This document shows positions 15,074-23,401 of a stretch of DNA of 34,914 bases, piece by piece. The DNA lies in assembly GCF_014192375.1 (NCBI RefSeq), contig NZ_JACHXV010000017.1, positions 1 through 34,914 of the forward strand. Direction: 5' to 3'. This DNA comes from Endobacter medicaginis (GTDB taxonomy: Bacteria > Pseudomonadota > Alphaproteobacteria > Acetobacterales > Acetobacteraceae). Numbering within the stretch: the stretch's first letter is position 1; the number at the start of each line of letters is the position of its first letter. Under the pieces are notes generated by a model. The model was not told where the DNA came from. It worked only from the letters and a program-made list of their open reading frames with translations, and made no database searches. Both the position numbers and the translations under genes were made by a program.

Positions 15074-17329
15074 TCAGCCGGACATGCGCGAGAAATGCTC
15101 GGTGATCAGCGCGTTGTCGGGGGCGAGCTCGGCTGCGCGCGCCGCGGCGGCGCGGGCGGCGGCGGGGCGGTTGAGATCGCTCTCGGCGAGGCTCATCACA
15201 TAATAGTAGACGGCATTGTCGCCGAGCGCATCGAGCAGCAGCCGGGTCAGCAGCCGCGCGTCGGCCGGCCGCTCGGCCATCAGCATCGCCCGCAACACCG
15301 CCTGCATGATGGTGTCGTTGCCCGGGTTCATCGTCGCCGCCGCGACACCGACGCGCAGCGCATCGTCCATGCGCCCGGCGTCGGCGAGGGCCAGTCCGCG
15401 GCGATAGATCATCACGCTCTGCTCGTGCACCGCCGCGTTCGTCGGCGCACCCAGCAGGTCGAGCAGCGGGATCAGCCGCAGCGCACGCAGCGCGCCGGCG
15501 AGGCGCGCGGCGATTGCCTCGTCGTCGGGTGCGAGACGATAGGCGCGTCGCAGCGGCATCAGCGCGCGATCGTTCGACCCGCGTGCGATCAGCGCGTCGG
15601 CGACCTCCAGCAGCAGCCCCATGCTGCCATGCGCGTGTTCGAGGAAGTCGAGCTGTCTGGCCAGCGCCTCGTCCTCGCGCCCGGCCTGGCGCAACAGGCT
15701 CACCTGGCGGCGGCACAGTTCCTCGTCGGTATGGTCGAGAGCCACGGCACGGCCGGCGGCCTCGAGCGCACCGTCGGCGTCGCCGCGCTCGGCGAGAAAG
15801 ATGCTCAGCAGGTAATGGTTCGATGCCACCGACTGGCCACGCCCGATCAACTCGCGCAGCAGCGCCTCCGCCTCGTCGATGCGACCGAACCGGTAGAGCA
15901 CGGTGGCGCGCTGGTTGAGGTAGGTGGCGTTGCCCGGCGCGAGCGCGGTGGCCGCCTCGGCGGCGGCAAGCGCGGCATCGTAGCGGCCGCGCGCATCCTC
16001 GACGATCGAGCGGAAATGCAGCAGATGCGCCGCCTGCGGACTGTCGGGGGCGAGATGGCCCGAGCCCTGTTCGAGCAGTTCGGCTGCCGCATCGTTGCCG
16101 CGGAACTTCAGCATCAGCGCGGTCGCGTGTGACAGCATCTCGCCGTTGGCCGGGCACAGCCGTGCCGCGACCAGCGCCGGCTCGAGCGCGGTTTCGGCCG
16201 CGACCGCGCATCCGTCGTGGTCGATCTGGCGATGGAAGCGGATCTGGCTCTCGGTGTAGTGCCACCATCCCTCGTAGTCGCGGTCGAGCTCGGCGCGGCG
16301 CCCGGGCGGCAGGCTGATGGTCTGCGCGGCACCACGCAGCAGCCCCTCGTCGCGCAGGAAGCCGATCGTGCTGTCGAGATCGAGCATGAACGGGCCGGTG
16401 ATCGGCTTTGACGGCAGCGCGGGCGAGGTCATGGCCTGGTAGTAGGTGGCATCCGCCTCCATCAGGTCGTCCAGCACGTAATAGCCGCGATAGGCCATGC
16501 CGCGGCACAGATGCACCACCTTGCGCGCTGGCGGTGCGAACAGGCCGAGGTGCATGGCACTTCCCTGCAGACCGAGCAGGGTGTTGTCGGCGCGGAACAG
16601 GCCGGCCTGCTCCGCCGGGGGCAGGCGCTCGGGAATGACGATGTCCCAGCCATCACGCTTGAGTACGTCCTCCAGCTCCTGCTCGCCGACGGTCAGTGCG
16701 ATCGTGGTCTGGCTGCGCGACAGGAACACCCGGCCGCGCTGCTGCGGATCGTCGATGCGTGCGCGACGGAAGGTGTCGCGATAGGCGTGCGTCACGTGGT
16801 GGTGGTAGGTGAAGGCCGGGGCCGGCACGATGAGTTCGTCGACGCCGGTGCGCTCGTCGACGATCACGATCCGCTCCGGCGGCAGCCCGAGCAGTTCGAG
16901 AAAGCCGGTCTGGTAGGCTTTGAGCGTCGGCGCGCCGTCGGTCAGGAACAGCCATGGCAGGTCGCCCGTCTCGGGCAGCGCCCAGAGCCGCGTGGTGGCC
17001 TCGAGCAGGAAATGGCCGAAATGGTTGAAAGCGACGCCGCCGAACACGGCGCGCGGCAGCGTGCGCGCGACCGGCAGTCCGGAATCGGTCTGGTTGCGAC
17101 GGATGCCGTTGCGTCCGTCCGAGCGTTCGTAAAGAGCTTCGGTGACGGCCTGTCCGCTGCTGTCGAACACGCCCCCGGCGAGCTCCTCGAGCAGGTTGCC
17201 TTCCATGGTCGGTCGCACCGGGCTGACGATGGCGCTCTGGACATTGACGAAACCCGGCGACCGGGGATCGATCCGGTATTGCCGGTTATAGGCGAGGGAC
17301 GGTTCATCGAAACCGACAAATCTCTGCAC
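15074..17329 (-). CDS. GT61-family glycosyltransferase with C-terminal TPR repeats
   Basis: This is a 751-residue protein. Residues 90-330 carry GT61 (DUF563) features: NHFGHFLLEATTRLW (102-116), RVFLSR (200-205) and LQGSAMHLGLF (254-264, corresponding to the family's GAGL.N motif). From about 340 to the end there are Ala-rich helical repeats of TPR type (for example SIVEDARGRYDAALAAAEAA and AEALLRELIGRGQSVASN). No signal peptide or membrane segment is visible, so it is probably cytoplasmic, acting on a lipid-linked or nucleotide-sugar substrate. The acceptor is unknown. It converges on the GH99-like gene (30-base gap) and diverges from the WsaF-type gene across 148 bases that should hold both promoters. 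Start ATG 17329. Confidence 0.8.
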   Translation of the reverse strand: MQRFVGFDEPSLAYNRQYRIDPRSPGFVNVQSAIVSPVRPTMEGNLLEELAGGVFDSSGQAVTEALYERSDGRNGIRRNQTDSGLPVARTLPRAVFGGVAFNHFGHFLLEATTRLWALPETGDLPWLFLTDGAPTLKAYQTGFLELLGLPPERIVIVDERTGVDELIVPAPAFTYHHHVTHAYRDTFRRARIDDPQQRGRVFLSRSQTTIALTVGEQELEDVLKRDGWDIVIPERLPPAEQAGLFRADNTLLGLQGSAMHLGLFAPPARKVVHLCRGMAYRGYYVLDDLMEADATYYQAMTSPALPSKPITGPFMLDLDSTIGFLRDEGLLRGAAQTISLPPGRRAELDRDYEGWWHYTESQIRFHRQIDHDGCAVAAETALEPALVAARLCPANGEMLSHATALMLKFRGNDAAAELLEQGSGHLAPDSPQAAHLLHFRSIVEDARGRYDAALAAAEAATALAPGNATYLNQRATVLYRFGRIDEAEALLRELIGRGQSVASNHYLLSIFLAERGDADGALEAAGRAVALDHTDEELCRRQVSLLRQAGREDEALARQLDFLEHAHGSMGLLLEVADALIARGSNDRALMPLRRAYRLAPDDEAIAARLAGALRALRLIPLLDLLGAPTNAAVHEQSVMIYRRGLALADAGRMDDALRVGVAAATMNPGNDTIMQAVLRAMLMAERPADARLLTRLLLDALGDNAVYYYVMSLAESDLNRPAAARAAAARAAELAPDNALITEHFSRMSG

Positions 17330-17477
17330 GCGCGCGCCCCGTTCGTTCGACGCCCATCATACGAGTGGCGCAACAAACCGTATAGCCTGGCGATGTCACG
17401 GCTGCGCAAGGATGCGATTGCCCAAGGCGGCACGCTGCGGTTAGGATTCGGCCCGATCCGCAACGGGGCGCTGGAAC

Positions 17478-19511
17478 ATGCCGGAATCGGTTGCCGAACA
17501 TGACCGCGGGTTGGGCTGTGTGGATGAAGAACTTCTCCGTGTCATCTCGGAGGAGCAGAATATTCTACCAAATGAGATCGATCTAGTCAGGATCGTCAAT
17601 GCTCACAAGCTGAGCGATCTCCACAGCAAGCGGCAGATCAATCCGCTGTTTGACGAGGACTGGTATCTGTCCCAAAATCGCGACGTCGCCGAGGCGGTGC
17701 TTGCGGGAAACTTCGCCTCCGGGTTCGTGCACTTCATCCGTTTCGGCATTTTCGAAGGGCGCTGGCCGAACCCGGTGATGGCGGCGGCCTGCGTCGCACC
17801 GGAGGCGGTGCAGCCCTATCGCGACGAGATCGATGTCGAGGCCTATGCCGCGGCCAATCCATCGGTGGACGAATTCCTGCGTCATTTTCCTGTCATAGAC
17901 GCGCTCGTGCACTACAATTTCTTCGGCCGCCGTCTCGGGCTGCGTCCGCCCGACAGGCCGGTGGGTGTCGACGTCGCGGATGACGGCGGTGCGCAGCTGG
18001 ACCTGCTGCACGATTCCTTCGATCCCGCCTGGTATCTCGACCAGTACCGTGACGATGTCTCGATGCTCGGGTTCGAGGATGATCCGTTCGCGCACTATCT
18101 CATCGAGGGCATGCGCAAGGGGCTGTCGCCGTCGGCCGAGTTCGACGAGCATTTCTACCGACTCTTCTATCCCGAGATCCAGGCGGCGATCGACCGCGGT
18201 GACATTCCGTCAGGCTTTTACCATTTCCTGCTCGCCGGCCGCGCCGAACGGCGGCTTGGCCGTTTCGACCTGAAGGCCACGCTCGAGGCGCGCATTCCCG
18301 GCGTGACGCGCCCGGTGCTGCTCGAACGCATCCGCGATATCGAGGTCAGGATGCGCAGGCGCGTGCTCCATGCCGACGAGGCCGAGCCGCGACGGGTTTG
18401 GGTGCTGCTGCCGACGATCAACCCCGACATCACCTTCGGCGGCTATCGCGCGGTGCTGGAACTTATCCGGCGCCTGCATGAAAGCGGGCGTCGGGTCTGC
18501 GTGGTGTGCACCGAGGACGGCAACGCCAACCGCAAGTATTTCCTCTATCGCGAGAGCTCCGAGAAATTCCGCCGCGTGTTTGCCGAGATCGAGATCCGCG
18601 AGTACTTCGACGGCTTCGACCTGCGTTTCAATCCACGCGACACGGTGATCGCCTATTCGCTGTGGGATCTGTATGCCGCGGCCGACATGCGCGCGATCGC
18701 GCCCGAGGTCAGGGTGGTGCTGCTCGCACAGGAATACGAGCCGATCTTCTACGACAACAACTCCGCCCGTGCCCTGGTTGAGCAGGCCTACAACATCGAC
18801 CATCACGCCCTCATCAACAGCCGTTTCCTGCGCCGCTATTTCGAACGCCATCGCGTCGGCGTGTTTGCGCATGACGAGCCGCCCGTCGAGGGGCGCGACT
18901 ATCTGGTCTTCGAGCATCGCATCAACCTGCTCAAGCGACAGACCGCGCAGCAGATGCGCGAGCGTCCCGAACGCATCCTCGTCACCTACGCGCGGCCCGA
19001 AAGCCATGCCGCGCGCAACATGTTCGAAATCCTGGTGCTGGCACTGCGGCGGCTGTGCGCGGAGGGCGCCTTCGGGCCGGAATGGCACTTCATCGGCCTA
19101 GGTGCGCTGTCGGAACTCGAGCCGGTCGAGCTTGGCGGCGGCCATGTCCTGTCCATCCATCCGAAGATGAGCGAGGAGGAATACACCCGCTATGTCGGCT
19201 CGATGGATATCGGCGTCAGCCTGATGTATGCGCCGCACCCCTCGGTGGTACCGTTCGAGTTCGCCACCACCGGCGCGCTGGTGGTGACCAATACCTTCGA
19301 GAACCGTTCGGCCGCACAGCTCGCCGAGGTGTGCGCCAACATCATCGCCGGGCCGCCGACCGTGGACGGGCTGGTGGCGTCGCTGCGCGAGGCGATCCGG
19401 CGGGTGCCGTTCTTCGAGGAGCGCGAGGCGCGCATCTTCCAGCCGCACAGTTCCGACTGGACGGAGATCCTCGACGATGCGCTGATCTCGTTCGTCGACC
19501 CGACCGACTGA
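17478..19511 (+). CDS. WsaF-type rhamnosyltransferase-like glycosyltransferase
   Basis: This is a 677-residue protein. The N-terminal 260 residues contain four related repeats of about 40 residues (58-98, about 118-157, 181-219, 222-260) built around FDxxWYLxxxxDV...HFxxxGxxEGRxP. Such repeats are often seen in polysaccharide glycosyltransferases. From about 305 a GT-B-like transferase follows: WVLLPTINPDITFGGY, VVLLAQEYEP, LVTYARPESHAARNMFEI, LSIHPKMSEEEY, and VVPFEFATTGALVVT near the donor site. This matches the WsaF family, which adds rhamnose in S-layer glycan or O-antigen synthesis. The actual sugar here is not determined. ATG 17478 fits the repeats; the ribosome site is modest (ACGGGG). 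Confidence 0.8.
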   Translation: MPESVAEHDRGLGCVDEELLRVISEEQNILPNEIDLVRIVNAHKLSDLHSKRQINPLFDEDWYLSQNRDVAEAVLAGNFASGFVHFIRFGIFEGRWPNPVMAAACVAPEAVQPYRDEIDVEAYAAANPSVDEFLRHFPVIDALVHYNFFGRRLGLRPPDRPVGVDVADDGGAQLDLLHDSFDPAWYLDQYRDDVSMLGFEDDPFAHYLIEGMRKGLSPSAEFDEHFYRLFYPEIQAAIDRGDIPSGFYHFLLAGRAERRLGRFDLKATLEARIPGVTRPVLLERIRDIEVRMRRRVLHADEAEPRRVWVLLPTINPDITFGGYRAVLELIRRLHESGRRVCVVCTEDGNANRKYFLYRESSEKFRRVFAEIEIREYFDGFDLRFNPRDTVIAYSLWDLYAAADMRAIAPEVRVVLLAQEYEPIFYDNNSARALVEQAYNIDHHALINSRFLRRYFERHRVGVFAHDEPPVEGRDYLVFEHRINLLKRQTAQQMRERPERILVTYARPESHAARNMFEILVLALRRLCAEGAFGPEWHFIGLGALSELEPVELGGGHVLSIHPKMSEEEYTRYVGSMDIGVSLMYAPHPSVVPFEFATTGALVVTNTFENRSAAQLAEVCANIIAGPPTVDGLVASLREAIRRVPFFEEREARIFQPHSSDWTEILDDALISFVDPTD

Positions 19512-19524
19512 GCTTGCGTCGGCC

Positions 19525-19983
19525 TCAGCCCGCTTCGGGCTCGGACGAGATCACCCGCGGCCGCTTGTCGTCGCCGATGGCCACGAACACGAAGGTCCCT
19601 TCCGTCACCTTGCGCTGCGCGGAGGCGTGACGCTGCCGGCACCAGGCCTCGGTGCGGATCTGCATCGAGGTGCGGCCGAGCCTGAGCAGGCTGGTATAGA
19701 TGCTGAGCTCGTCGCCGACGGTGACTGCCGACAGGAACGTCAGCCCGTCGATCGCCACCGTCACGCAGCGCCCGCCGGAGGTGCGTGCCGCCAGGCTGCC
19801 GGCGGCAAGGTCCATGTGCGAGACGATCCAGCCGCCGAAAATCTCGCCGGCCGGGTTGGTGTCGGACGGCATGGCGATGACGCGGATCGTCGGCTGCGCC
19901 TCGGGCGGCATGGCAGGAGCGTCGGCGGTCTGCATCTGGGGGACATCCTCCGCTGCGGGCTTTGTCGATGTGGCCTGTGTCAC
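19525..19983 (-). CDS. acyl-CoA thioesterase, YciA-like hotdog family
   Basis: This 152-residue protein hydrolyses acyl-CoA thioesters in the cytoplasm. The hotdog-fold signature is clear: MPSDTNPAGEIFGGWIVSHMD, VTVAIDGLTFLSAVTVGDEL, GRTSMQIRTEAW, VTEGTFVFVAI. The catalytic Asp of this family lies in the NPAGEIFGGW..MD region. The first 35 residues are a low-complexity Ala/Pro/Thr lead. GTG 19983 overlaps the stop of the upstream secreted-protein gene by four bases (GTGA), so the two are co-translated. A small hairpin (19527-19541) lies over its stop, facing the convergent WsaF-type gene. Confidence 0.85.
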   Translation of the reverse strand: MTQATSTKPAAEDVPQMQTADAPAMPPEAQPTIRVIAMPSDTNPAGEIFGGWIVSHMDLAAGSLAARTSGGRCVTVAIDGLTFLSAVTVGDELSIYTSLLRLGRTSMQIRTEAWCRQRHASAQRKVTEGTFVFVAIGDDKRPRVISSEPEAG

Positions 19984-20495
19984 TGTGGCGGCTCGATCGG
20001 CGGCAGGTGCGCGATCGCATCGTCGAGGATGCGCGTGCCTTCGGCCGTCTGGCCGGCATCGAGCGCACGGCGCGCAGCACCCAGTGCCGAGATCAGCGGG
20101 GTCTCGATCGGCTGGCTGCCGGTGCCGACCTCCACCGAGCGGTCGAGCAGCCGCGTCTCCGCCTCCTCGACCAGCTGGCTGGCGGTGACGGCCTGTCCCG
20201 AGGCGGCGAGCTGTCGCGCGGCGCCGAGAATTCCGGGGACGGTGTCGGGATGCGGCGGGACCGTCATTGTCTCGGGCGGCGCCGGGGCCGGCACGGCCGC
20301 ACCGGGCGCTGCGGCGGCGGGTGCGGCTGCCGGCGCGGACGCTGCGGGCGGGGCGGGGTGATCGAGCAGACCGGTATCGTAGGGCGGCACGTCCTGGGCC
20401 ACGGCGGTGCCGGCACCCGCGATCCTCGGCCCGGTGAGCAGCAGCCCGGCCAGCAGCGCCATCGCCCCGTAGTGCCGCGTCGCCAACCCGCCCAT
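19980..20495 (-). CDS. secreted Pro/Ala-rich protein of unknown function
   Basis: This is 171 residues from ATG 20495, chosen over an upstream ATG at 20555 because AAGAGGG precedes it and it starts at a proper signal peptide. The signal has a positively charged start, the core ALLAGLLLTGP, and a likely cut after AVAQ. A Pro/Ala-rich linker (about 40-80) is followed by a helical region of about 90 residues (ILGAARQLAASGQ, QLVEEAETRLL, ALGAARRALDAGQ, TRILDDAIAHL). The repeating AARxxxxxGQ units suggest a small tandem helical repeat. I do not recognise the family. It overlaps the thioesterase gene and diverges from the LolA-like gene. Confidence 0.7.
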   Translation of the reverse strand: MGGLATRHYGAMALLAGLLLTGPRIAGAGTAVAQDVPPYDTGLLDHPAPPAASAPAAAPAAAAPGAAVPAPAPPETMTVPPHPDTVPGILGAARQLAASGQAVTASQLVEEAETRLLDRSVEVGTGSQPIETPLISALGAARRALDAGQTAEGTRILDDAIAHLPPIEPPQ

Positions 20496-20586
20496 CGATG
20501 CCCTCTTGCCATGAACCGGCGGCGATTTTCCCCTGCCGCGCGTATGGCTTATCATGAGAATGGCCGAAAGGGAGAGTGGACCGACG

Positions 20587-21231
20587 ATGCGCGACGAAAG
20601 CCCCGATCCCGGCAGGCGGCGCCTCCTGCGCGCGGCCCTGGCCCTGGCCGGCGCGGCCTCGGTGTCCGGGCTGGCCGGCTGTGCACAGGACGTGCGCCCC
20701 GCACTGTCAGCGCAGGATTCGGACGATGTGGCACGGGTCGAGGCCTATCTGAACCGTCTCGGCGCGTTCGAGGCGCGTTTCGAGCAGGTCTGGCCCGATG
20801 GCGGCGAGAGCACCGGCACGGCGTTCTTCCTCGCCCCGGACCGGCTGCGGCTGGTCTACGATCCGCCGACGCGAATGGTGATGGTCGCCGCGGCCGGAAA
20901 GCTGGTCCTGCACAACTATGCCAACGAGTCCGTCACCCGTGTCGGGCTGTCCGGCAATCCGCTCGGGCTGCTGCTGCGCAAGCCGGTGACGCTGTCCGGC
21001 GCGATCACCGTGACCTCGGTGCAGCGTGCGCCGGGCGTCGTCGCCCTGTCGCTCGCCCGCACCGACAACCCCGCCCAGGGCCTGCTGACGCTGACCTTCG
21101 CCGACTCACCCCTGCTGCTGACCGGCATCGAGATGGTGGATGCCGCGGGTCACGACACCCGCCTGCGGTTCTCGAGCCAGCGCCGCCCCGACGCGCTGGA
21201 CCCGTCGCTGTTCGACACCGCCACCGCCTGA
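20587..21231 (+). CDS. LolA-like outer-membrane lipoprotein carrier with its own lipobox
   Basis: ATG 20587 is chosen (AGGGAGAG about 11 bases upstream), giving 214 residues. An Arg-rich start (GRRRLLRAAL, residues 9-18) leads to a hydrophobic core and LAGC (C32), a lipobox. The mature part matches LolA-type folds: VEAYLNRLGAFEARFEQVW, GTAFFLAPDRLRLVYDPPT, MVMVAAAGKLVLHNYA, RFSSQRRPDALDPSLF. LolA shuttles lipoproteins across the periplasm and is normally soluble. A lipid-anchored form would be a LolA-family relative (compare LolB or LprG), not a classical carrier. The twin-Arg signal is not an ideal Tat motif. Confidence 0.75.
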   Translation: MRDESPDPGRRRLLRAALALAGAASVSGLAGCAQDVRPALSAQDSDDVARVEAYLNRLGAFEARFEQVWPDGGESTGTAFFLAPDRLRLVYDPPTRMVMVAAAGKLVLHNYANESVTRVGLSGNPLGLLLRKPVTLSGAITVTSVQRAPGVVALSLARTDNPAQGLLTLTFADSPLLLTGIEMVDAAGHDTRLRFSSQRRPDALDPSLFDTATA

Positions 21232-21253
21232 CCGCGCCCCGTTCCGGGCGCGG
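21232..21253. terminator. GC-rich hairpin between convergent genes
   Basis: CCGCGCCC and GGGCGCGG pair around a six-base loop, right after the LolA-like stop and before the dps stop on the other strand. There is no T-tract on either side, so it may act as a bidirectional or Rho-assisted end. Confidence 0.45.
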
Positions 21254-21267
21254 CCGGGGCGCGATCC

Positions 21268-21804
21268 TCAGCTGTTGGCGCCGGGGTGGGTGCGGGTCGA
21301 TTCGAACAGGAACCAGGCGCGGCGCTCGGTCTCGTCGATCCAGTTCTCGATCAGGCTGGCGGTGGCGACGTCGTTGTACTCGTCACACACGGCGTGTACC
21401 GCGCGCAGCTCGGCGGTGAGCTGGCGGTTGTCGTCGCGCAGCTCGGCGAGCATGTCCTGCGGCGTGACATAGGCCGCATCATTGTCCTTGATGCGCTGCT
21501 CGCGGGAAATCTGGCCGATCGAATGCAGCGTGATGCCGCCGATCTTGCGCGCCCGCTCGGCGATCGGATCGGTCATCGCGAAGAGCTGGTCCCCCTGCTC
21601 GTCCAGCAGCAGGTGATAGTCGCGAAAGGCCGGGCCGCTCATGTGCCAGTGGAAATTCTTGGTCTTGAGATAGAGCGCGAACACGTCCGCCAGCAGCGCG
21701 TTCAGCCCGGCGGTGATGTCGCGTGTCGCATCCGGTTTCAGGTCGGTCGGGGTGCCGAGAAATTCCTGGGCGAGGCGCTCGCCCGCCTTTGACTTGATCG
21801 CCAT
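21268..21804 (-). CDS. dps: Dps-family DNA-binding ferritin-like protein
   Basis: This 178-residue protein should form a 12-subunit shell that oxidises and stores iron and protects DNA under oxidative stress. The Dps ferroxidase set is complete with the expected spacing: H52, H64, D68, D79 and E83 (FHWHMSG, YHLLLDEQ, DPIAERAR). The start is ATG 21804, after AAGGAGAG; a longer in-frame ATG at 21858 has no such site. The N-terminus is Lys-rich (MAIKSKAGER), which could bind DNA. It lies upstream of and separate from the lipB-msrC pair. Confidence 0.92.
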   Translation of the reverse strand: MAIKSKAGERLAQEFLGTPTDLKPDATRDITAGLNALLADVFALYLKTKNFHWHMSGPAFRDYHLLLDEQGDQLFAMTDPIAERARKIGGITLHSIGQISREQRIKDNDAAYVTPQDMLAELRDDNRQLTAELRAVHAVCDEYNDVATASLIENWIDETERRAWFLFESTRTHPGANS

Positions 21805-21879
21805 CGGTCCGCTCTCCTTGGGTCGGTCGTGATTCGAGCCAGTGCTGCAACGTTTCAAAAGCGGCCGGGTTCGGCGCGG

Positions 21880-22371
21880 CTACAGATCGCTCGCTTCCAC
21901 ATAAAGCCGGGCAAGGGCCTCGAACCCGGCCTGGTCGTCGGCATCGAAGCGGCCGGGGACCGGGCTGTCGAGATCGAGCACGCCGAGCACCGCCCCGTCC
22001 CGCATCAGTGGCACCACCAGCTCCGAGCGCGAGGCGGCGTCGCAGGCGATGTGGCCGGGAAAGGCGTGCACGTCGTCGACGCGCTGGCTGCGCGCCTCGG
22101 CGACCGCGGTGCCACACACGCCGCGCCCCACTGCGATGCGCACGCAGGCGACCCGGCCCTGGAACGGACCCAGCACCAGCTCATCGGGCGTGCGCAGGAA
22201 ATAGAACCCCGCCCAGTTCAACCCCGGCACCTGCGCGAAGACCAGCGCCGAGAGGTTGGCGGCGTTGGCGATCGGATCGCGCTCGCCCTGCACGAGGGCT
22301 GCGAACTGCTCCGCCAGTTCGGCGTGGAAGGCGATCTTGTCGGTGGTCTCGATCGTCGCGGTCTCGAACAT
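21880..22371 (-). CDS. msrC: free methionine-(R)-sulfoxide reductase (GAF domain)
   Basis: This is a 163-residue single GAF-domain enzyme that reduces free Met-R-sulfoxide. It has the three conserved cysteines C76, C86 and C110 with the same spacing as E. coli fRMsr (10 and 24 residues), in VACVR, RGVCGTAVAE and HIACDAASRSELVVPL. The start is ATG 22371, near a GGGTGATGGGG stretch; the longer ATG at 22464 lies inside lipB and is rejected. It is 13 bases after the lipB stop, so the two are probably cotranscribed. Confidence 0.9.
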   Translation of the reverse strand: MFETATIETTDKIAFHAELAEQFAALVQGERDPIANAANLSALVFAQVPGLNWAGFYFLRTPDELVLGPFQGRVACVRIAVGRGVCGTAVAEARSQRVDDVHAFPGHIACDAASRSELVVPLMRDGAVLGVLDLDSPVPGRFDADDQAGFEALARLYVEASDL

Positions 22372-22384
22372 CGCCCCATCACCC

Positions 22385-23056
22385 TCAACTGAAGATCTGC
22401 GCCCAACTCGCCTGCAGGGCGTCGTCCACTGCCGCCATATCCGCCTGCACCCCGAGCGCTGCAAGGGAGGTGACGCCGAATTCGGTGATGCCGCAGGGCA
22501 CGATGCCGCCGAAATGCGACAGTTCGGGGGCCACGTTGAGCGAGATGCCGTGCCAGCTCACCCAGCGGGTGATGCGAACGCCGATGGCACCGATCTTGGC
22601 CTCCGCACCGGTGCGCGGGTCGACCACCCAAACGCCGACCCGGCCCGGCCGGATCAGCCCGGTGACGCCGAAGTGGGCGAGGGCGGCGATCATCCAGCGC
22701 TCCAGCCCGTCGACATAGGCGCGCACGTCGCGGGCGGGGACGGCGCCGTGCGGCCGGGTGAGGTCGAGCATCACATAGGCCACGCGCTGGCCCGGGCCAT
22801 GATACGTCCACTGGCCGCCGCGGCCGGCCTCGAAGGTGGCGAAGCCCTGCGGGTTGAAGAGGTCGGCCGCGCGCGCCGAGGTGCCGGCGGTGAAGGTCGG
22901 CGGGTGCTCGACCAGCCACACGCGCTCGCCCTGCGTGCCGTCGCGGATCGCGCTCACACGCTCGCGCATGGCCTCCAGCGCCGAATCGTAGGCGGTCAGG
23001 CCCTCGCTTCTCGCCCAGACCAGCTGGCCGGACGGATCGGAGATGCCGTCGTGCAA
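22385..23056 (-). CDS. lipB: octanoyltransferase LipB
   Basis: LipB transfers octanoyl from acyl-carrier protein to lipoyl-dependent enzymes, the first step of lipoate synthesis. The family motifs are present: [12 protein letters not shown] (79-90), AKIGAIGVR with catalytic K154, WHGISLNV, and GIVPCGI with nucleophile C188. The length (223 residues) is normal. The best start I find is TTG 23056 with GGGGACAG upstream. No ATG or GTG lies in frame before it, so expression may be low. It diverges from tRNA-Leu. Confidence 0.92.
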   Translation of the reverse strand: MHDGISDPSGQLVWARSEGLTAYDSALEAMRERVSAIRDGTQGERVWLVEHPPTFTAGTSARAADLFNPQGFATFEAGRGGQWTYHGPGQRVAYVMLDLTRPHGAVPARDVRAYVDGLERWMIAALAHFGVTGLIRPGRVGVWVVDPRTGAEAKIGAIGVRITRWVSWHGISLNVAPELSHFGGIVPCGITEFGVTSLAALGVQADMAAVDDALQASWAQIFS

Positions 23057-23075
23057 AGTTTCTGTCCCCAGGTGA

Positions 23076-23104
23076 TTGAACGCCGCGCGGGCTTCGGTTA
23101 TAGC
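23076..23104 (+). promoter_or_regulatory. sigma-70-type promoter for tRNA-Leu
   Basis: TTGAAC (23076-23081), a 17-base spacer and TATAGC (23099-23104), about 50 bases before the tRNA. It overlaps the upstream region of the divergent lipB. Confidence 0.55.
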
Positions 23105-23155
23105 GCCTCACCCGATCGGCGTCGCCCCTTCCAGGGGCGGCCCGGTGGTCACGGT

Positions 23156-23241
23156 GCGGTCGTGGCGGAACGGTAGACGCGCAAGCTTGAGGTGCTTGTG
23201 GGGGCAACCCCGTGGAAGTTCGAGTCTTCTCGACCGCACCA
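23156..23241 (+). tRNA. tRNA-Leu (anticodon GAG)
   Basis: Acceptor GCGGTCG pairs with CGACCGC, and CCA is encoded. The anticodon arm CAAGC/GCTTG holds the loop TTGAGGT, giving GAG. A long variable arm (GGGG CAA CCCC) and a normal T arm (GTTCGAGTC) mark a class II tRNA. It reads CUC/CUU leucine codons. Confidence 0.97.
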
Positions 23242-23249
23242 TTTCCTTC

Positions 23250-23277
23250 GGCCATGACCTCGATGGCCTCCGGTTTT
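23250..23277 (+). terminator. candidate terminator after tRNA-Leu
   Basis: GGCCAT (23250-23255) pairs with ATGGCC (23263-23268) around a seven-base loop, followed by TCCGGTTTT. It is modest but placed as expected. Confidence 0.4.
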
Positions 23278-23401
23278 CCTTCCGCGGCGCGATCCGCCCA
23301 ATCGCTGTAAATTCGGCCGCCGGCATTGCCGATAGCCCGTCCGTGTGCTCAGTGCGCGATCATCGGAACGATCTTGGCACGGGGCAGAGCAGGCAGACGA
23401 C

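Noticed and set aside
16511-17503. Plus-strand frame of 330 codons opposite the GT61 gene
   Set aside because: No motif, and low-complexity residues typical of a shadow frame; the minus-strand protein has clear GT61 and TPR features.
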